A stretch of 64,000 bases of DNA, taken from positions 1,677,001 through 1,741,000 of the forward strand of contig NZ_VOQR01000001.1 in assembly GCF_007995065.1 (NCBI RefSeq), in the 5' to 3' direction. Shown here piece by piece: positions 60,619 to 64,000 of the stretch. This stretch comes from Sphingomonas ginsenosidivorax. GTDB lineage: Bacteria; Pseudomonadota; Alphaproteobacteria; Sphingomonadales; Sphingomonadaceae. The notes under the pieces were generated by a model. The model ran no database searches and was not told where the DNA came from. It was given only the letters and a program-made list of their open reading frames with translations. The position numbers and the translations under genes are program-made. Each line of letters begins with the position of its first letter. Position 1 is the first letter of the stretch.

Positions 60619-61920
60619 TTGGCCAACCGCCTGACCCTCTATATCCTTATCGGCCTGGTGCTGGGGCTGGTGACAGGATGGGGGCTTCACGTCGCGATCG
60701 ACGACGGCAGCGCGGCGTCGGCGGCGCGGCTGACCGAGATTGCGGGCTATGTCTCGATCATCACCACGATCTTCCTGCGCCTCATCAAGATGATCATCGC
60801 CCCCCTGGTGTTCTCGACGCTGGTCGTGGGCATCGCGCACATGGGCGACACCGGGGCGCTCGGCCGCGTCGGCCTGCGTGCGGTCGGCTGGTTCCTGTGC
60901 GCCAGCCTGTTGTCGCTGACGCTGGGCCTGATCCTGGTGAACCTGTTCCACCCCGGCGTCGGTCTGAACCTGCCGCTGCCGCCGGTCACCGCGTCGAGCG
61001 GAGTCGACCAGGCCGCGTTCGACGTCGCCAAGTTCGTCACGCACATCGTCCCTGCCTCGATGATCCAGGCGATGGCCGAGAACGAGATCCTGCAGATCGT
61101 CATCATGTCGCTGTTCGTCGGCGTCGCGATCACCGCGGTCGGCGAGAAGGCTTCCCCGCTCGTCCGCGCGATCGACGCGCTGGCGACCGTGATGCTGCAG
61201 ATCACCAACTACGTCATGCGGTTCGCGCCGTTCGCGGTGTTCGCCGCGGTGACGAGCACGCTCGCCGAGCGCGGCCCCGGGGTGATCGGCGACCTCGGCT
61301 ATTTCATGCTGACCTTCTATATCGGCCTCGCGCTGCTCTGGGCGCTGCTGATCGGCCTCGGCTTCGTGTTCATCGGCAAGCGGATGGGGCAGCTGGTCGG
61401 CTATATCCGCGCGCCGCTGCTGCTCGCCTTCACCACCGCATCGTCGGAGGCCGCCTATCCGCGGACGCTCGAGGCACTGGACCGGTTCGGGGTACCGCCG
61501 AAGATCTCGAGCTTCGTGCTGCCGCTCGGCTATTCGTTCAACCTCGACGGGTCGATGATCTACATGACGTTCGCGTCGCTGTTCATCGCGCAGGCGTACG
61601 GCATCGAGCTGTCGCTGGGGCAGATGGTGACGATGCTGCTGGTGCTGATGGTGACGTCGAAGGGCATCGCCGGCGTGCCGCGCGCGAGCCTCGTCGTGAT
61701 CGCCGCGACGCTGCCGCTGTTCAAGATCCCGGAGGCCGGGCTGCTGCTGATCCTCGCGGTCGACCATTTCCTCGACATGGGGCGCAGCGCGACCAACGTG
61801 ATCGGCAACGCGGTCGCGGCGAGCGTGGTGGCGCGCTGGGAGGGCGATCTCGATCCGCCCGAACCGATCGACATCGAGCCGCCGCATGCGCCGAGCCATG
61901 GGCTGAGCGGCCACGGCTGA
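60619..61920 (+). CDS. Dicarboxylate/amino acid:cation symporter (DAACS)
   Basis: A 433-residue inner-membrane transporter. The first helices read LTLYILIGLVLGLVTGWGL, and the family motifs are AFTTASSEAAYPRTLEAL (serine-rich hairpin), PLGYSFNLDGSMIYMTFAS and MGRSATNVIGNAVAA. These are the substrate and cation sites of GltP/DctA-like transporters. The start is TTG 60619, with GGGAGA at good spacing. The C-terminal tail is acidic with histidines. It should import a dicarboxylate, glutamate or aspartate. Confidence 0.93.
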   Translation: MANRLTLYILIGLVLGLVTGWGLHVAIDDGSAASAARLTEIAGYVSIITTIFLRLIKMIIAPLVFSTLVVGIAHMGDTGALGRVGLRAVGWFLCASLLSLTLGLILVNLFHPGVGLNLPLPPVTASSGVDQAAFDVAKFVTHIVPASMIQAMAENEILQIVIMSLFVGVAITAVGEKASPLVRAIDALATVMLQITNYVMRFAPFAVFAAVTSTLAERGPGVIGDLGYFMLTFYIGLALLWALLIGLGFVFIGKRMGQLVGYIRAPLLLAFTTASSEAAYPRTLEALDRFGVPPKISSFVLPLGYSFNLDGSMIYMTFASLFIAQAYGIELSLGQMVTMLLVLMVTSKGIAGVPRASLVVIAATLPLFKIPEAGLLLILAVDHFLDMGRSATNVIGNAVAASVVARWEGDLDPPEPIDIEPPHAPSHGLSGHG

Positions 61921-61948
61921 GTTCACCGCCTAGGGCCACCCTCCCCCA

Positions 61949-62034
61949 ACGTCATGCCAGCGCAGGCTGGCATCTTTCCGGGGCGGGTGCTGCGGCCTTC
62001 ACGGGGAGACCCCAGCCTTCGCTGGGGTGACGGG
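61949..62034. repeat. Palindromic element (CGTCATGCCAGC type)
   Basis: ACGTCATGCCAGCGCAGGCT and CCCCAGCCTTCGCTGGGGTG are the two hairpin halves; the family differs from those nearby in its left half. It lies between convergent symporter and GST genes. Confidence 0.75.
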
Positions 62035-62062
62035 GGACAGGTGACGGCGAGGATGGTCCGCC

Positions 62063-62719
62063 TCACGCGTAGGCGTACGGCCCACCCTTCGCGAGCGCTG
62101 CCTGGTATGCCGGGCGCGCATGGACCTTGGCCAGCCACGCGATCGTGGCGGGGCGCGACTGGTCCAGTCCGGCGCGGCTGCGTGCTGCCTCGAGCGGGAA
62201 GCTCATCATGATATCCGCGGCGGTCATCTGGTCGCCCGCGAACCACGGCCGCTGCGCGAGCTCGGATTCGATATAGTCGAGATGCACGTCGATCATCGGC
62301 TGGATCCGCTTCAGCGCGACCTTGCCGAACACCGGAATACGGCTGACGACGAGTTTGAGCAGCAGCGGCGGCATCAGCGAGCCTTCCGCATAATGCAGCC
62401 AGAACCGGTAGCGCAGCGCATCCGCGCGCTTCGCCGGCGCGCCGAGCCGCCCGTCCGCCTTGTCGACCAGATATTCGACGATCGCGCCGGTCTCGGCGAT
62501 CGCGCCCAGATCGCTACCGGCACCCCCGCTCGCCCCGTCGGTATCCTCGATCACCGGCGACTTGCCGAGCGGGTGGACCTGTTTCAGTTCGGGTGGCGCG
62601 AGCATCGTCTTGGCGTCGCGCTGGTAGCGCTTGATCGTGTAGGGCAGCCCGAGTTCCTCGAGCATCCAGAGCACGCGCTGCGACCGGGAATTGTTCAGAT
62701 GGTGGACGATGATCGTCAT
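62063..62719 (-). CDS. Glutathione S-transferase
   Basis: A 218-residue GST. The N-terminal domain has TIIVHHLNNSRSQRVLWMLE, with SRS in place of the catalytic residue of other classes, and the cis-proline region GKSPVIED. The C-terminal domain includes the N-capping box PWFAGDQMTAADIMMSF. A short extra loop (TDGASGGAGSDLGA) follows the proline. It may detoxify small electrophiles. It is not clustered with a pathway here. ATG 62719 begins the conserved part. Confidence 0.9.
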   Translation of the reverse strand: MTIIVHHLNNSRSQRVLWMLEELGLPYTIKRYQRDAKTMLAPPELKQVHPLGKSPVIEDTDGASGGAGSDLGAIAETGAIVEYLVDKADGRLGAPAKRADALRYRFWLHYAEGSLMPPLLLKLVVSRIPVFGKVALKRIQPMIDVHLDYIESELAQRPWFAGDQMTAADIMMSFPLEAARSRAGLDQSRPATIAWLAKVHARPAYQAALAKGGPYAYA

Positions 62720-62902
62720 GGGTATGTCCTATCGGGCTGCCGGGGCGGCGCCGCCGTCGCGACGATGGTCGCAGACCGCGGCTGGTGGTGCAATGCACGG
62801 CACGGCCGTTAGGGTGCGAGTGTTCAGGTGCGGCCGTCGCAGGGGGCTTGGCATCCAATCTGCGTTATGGAAGTTTAGGACCTATTGATCGAGAATGAAC
62901 CC

Positions 62903-63112
62903 ATGTCAGGTGGCATGATCTGCCGAGTGGAGCGATTAGTTATGTGTAAGTCGGATCGTGCAAGCGAGTTGAGGAAGTTGACCGAACCGTTGACGCGGGC
63001 CTGCGACATCGCGGAAAGCCTGCAGGATTACGTCCTCGCCGCAAAGCTTTCCGATTGTATCGAATGGATACAATCATCCCGCTGCGGCGCACCGGACGGT
63101 CGCGACGGCTAG
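62903..63112 (+). CDS. Small hypothetical protein
   Basis: A 69-residue frame (from ATG 62903; TTG 62885 and ATG 62942 are other possible starts). The core ASELRKLTEPLTRACDIAES then LQDYVLAAKLSDCIEWIQSS is an amphipathic helical pair with two cysteines. No known family was recognised. The frame differs from its surroundings in lower GC in the first 60 bases. It precedes the PAS-domain gene by about 50 bases on the same strand, so the two could be co-transcribed. Confidence 0.55.
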   Translation: MSGGMICRVERLVMCKSDRASELRKLTEPLTRACDIAESLQDYVLAAKLSDCIEWIQSSRCGAPDGRDG

Positions 63113-63161
63113 GCATGAAACCGACAGGGGCACGACGGACGGGACCATCGGGGTGGATGGT

Positions 63162-63848
63162 ATGACGATGATCGGTCACTCGATCGGCGCCGAATCGGGG
63201 CTTCTGCTCACGATGGACAGCGCGGTCGCGGACTTCCTCCAACGCTCGAAGGCCCAGCTCCACGGGCTCACCTATACGGACATCACGCATCCCGACGATC
63301 GCCACGAGAATGTCAGGGGTGTCGGCCTGCTGTCGGTCGGCTCGGCGCCGTTGCGCCTGCGCAAGCGATATATTTTGCCCGGCGGCGGCTATGTCTGGGC
63401 GTCGGTTCAGGTCTCGAAACTCGATACCGGCCTCGACAAGGGCTGCCTGGTCGGAACGATCTTCAGTCTCGACCTCAAGGATTTTCGCGCGACCCCGGCC
63501 GATCTCTGGTCGGCGGCGAAGCGCCAGGCCCACCTGATGGCCGAGCGTAACGCGGTGCTGGGCGCGGACCTGTTCAACGACGGCGCCTGGTCGGTCCTGC
63601 TGGGCCTGTACATCGCCGAAGCCGAGGGCCGCGGGCTCGACGGTAGCGGCGACTGCGCGACCGCATGCGTCTCGCCGGTCTCCAGGGCGAAATGGCTGCG
63701 TGCGCTGCATTCCTGCGCGCTGGTCGAATTCGCCGGGCGCCGGGAAGACCAGCCGCAACTCACCCAGCGCGGGCTCGAACGGGTCGAAGGGCTGCTGACC
63801 AAGACGCTCGTCCCGGCGGTCCTGCCCGACGCGCCCGCCGACATCTAG
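63162..63848 (+). CDS. PAS-domain protein with helical C-terminal region
   Basis: A 228-residue cytoplasmic protein. Residues about 10-110 form a PAS_3-like domain: SGLLLTMDSAVADFLQRSKAQL, TDITHPDDRHEN, and YILPGGGYVWASVQVS. The C-terminal part (about 120-225) is helical and basic with a winged-helix-like pattern: DGAWSVLLGLYIAEAEGRGL, VSRAKWLRALHS and LTQRGLERVEGLL. It could be a small signal sensor that binds DNA. No kinase or GGDEF domain is attached. ATG 63162 is chosen over GTG 63153. Confidence 0.8.
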   Translation: MTMIGHSIGAESGLLLTMDSAVADFLQRSKAQLHGLTYTDITHPDDRHENVRGVGLLSVGSAPLRLRKRYILPGGGYVWASVQVSKLDTGLDKGCLVGTIFSLDLKDFRATPADLWSAAKRQAHLMAERNAVLGADLFNDGAWSVLLGLYIAEAEGRGLDGSGDCATACVSPVSRAKWLRALHSCALVEFAGRREDQPQLTQRGLERVEGLLTKTLVPAVLPDAPADI

Positions 63849-63863
63849 CGCCCGACGCGCGCG

Positions 63864-64000
63864 CTAGCGTCCGGCGCGACGCCAGCGCCGGAACAGCCCG
63901 CGCTTGTCGAGCGATTCGAACATTTCCTCGGGCCCCTCGGGGTCCAGCACCTCGTTGTCTGCGAGCCACGCCTCGACCGCGGTGAGGTCCGGGACCTCGT
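63864..64000 (-). CDS. C-terminal fragment of a protein entering from the right edge
   Basis: Read on the minus strand, the open frame from the window edge to TAG 63864-63866 codes about 45 residues: EVPDLTAVEAWLADNEVLDP, then EGPEEMFESLDKRGLFRRWRRAGR. It is acidic in the first half and basic at the end. No family was recognised from this part. The frame is convergent with the PAS gene, and the 15-base gap leaves no room for a separate terminator. Confidence 0.55.
   Translation of the reverse strand, partial: EVPDLTAVEAWLADNEVLDPEGPEEMFESLDKRGLFRRWRRAGR

Overview
The window is a chromosomal segment of a high-GC alphaproteobacterium, most likely Sphingomonas or a close sphingomonad relative. 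The basis is protein-family content (exosortase A/exopolysaccharide locus, ATPase zeta-type subunit beside BolA and CGFS glutaredoxin, short ornithine decarboxylase next to a deoxyhypusine-synthase-like gene), codon bias, and many palindromic intergenic elements. No transposase, phage gene, rRNA or CRISPR array was seen. The layout is tightly packed, with many ATGA/GTGA/TGATG start-stop overlaps.

Region 1-13.3 kb holds housekeeping and small-metabolism genes: the tail of a flavin amine oxidase, mtgA, a DUF3253 protein, ybaB-dnaX with an SRP RNA upstream of dnaX, two small secreted basic proteins, two tandem cysteine desulfurases followed by a 2Fe-2S ferredoxin, a threonine-dehydratase-like enzyme, the polyamine pair (ornithine decarboxylase plus deoxyhypusine-synthase-like), a MAPEG protein and an esterase.

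Region 13.4-30.7 kb is the main feature: a near-complete exosortase A (XrtA/PEP-CTERM) exopolysaccharide locus. On the minus strand, from 28.9 kb down to 13.4 kb, it encodes acyl-CoA ligase, PLP decarboxylase, Wza-type export protein, Wzz-type chain-length protein, tyrosine autokinase, outer-membrane protein, AAA ATPase, polysaccharide deacetylase, FemAB-like protein, glycosyltransferase, exosortase-EpsI fusion and amidotransferase. Divergently, it encodes an acyl carrier protein and two alpha/beta hydrolases. The genes should build and export an exopolysaccharide, process sorted surface proteins, and make or load a small acyl or amine group of unknown identity. No PEP-CTERM substrate protein is visible in the window. 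Palindromic elements have been captured in frame inside the glycosyltransferase and the acyl-CoA ligase, and they also supply the C-terminal tails of both proteins.

Region 30.7-64 kb carries trxB, a molybdopterin oxidoreductase with mobA and fdhD, a DUF418 membrane protein, tRNA-Met, kup, nadA, a blaI/blaR1-type regulator-protease pair with a visible dyad operator, grxD-bolA-zeta subunit, leuCD with a 34-codon micro-ORF between them, an epimerase, hydrolases, two GSTs, scoA/scoB split by a lipoprotein acid phosphatase gene, a ThDP enzyme, alaS, an M24 peptidase, a dicarboxylate symporter, and a PAS-domain protein near the right edge. About twenty bipartite palindromic repeats of several families sit mostly at gene ends. 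At least two of them, of one family, contribute the same last residues and stop codon to unrelated proteins.
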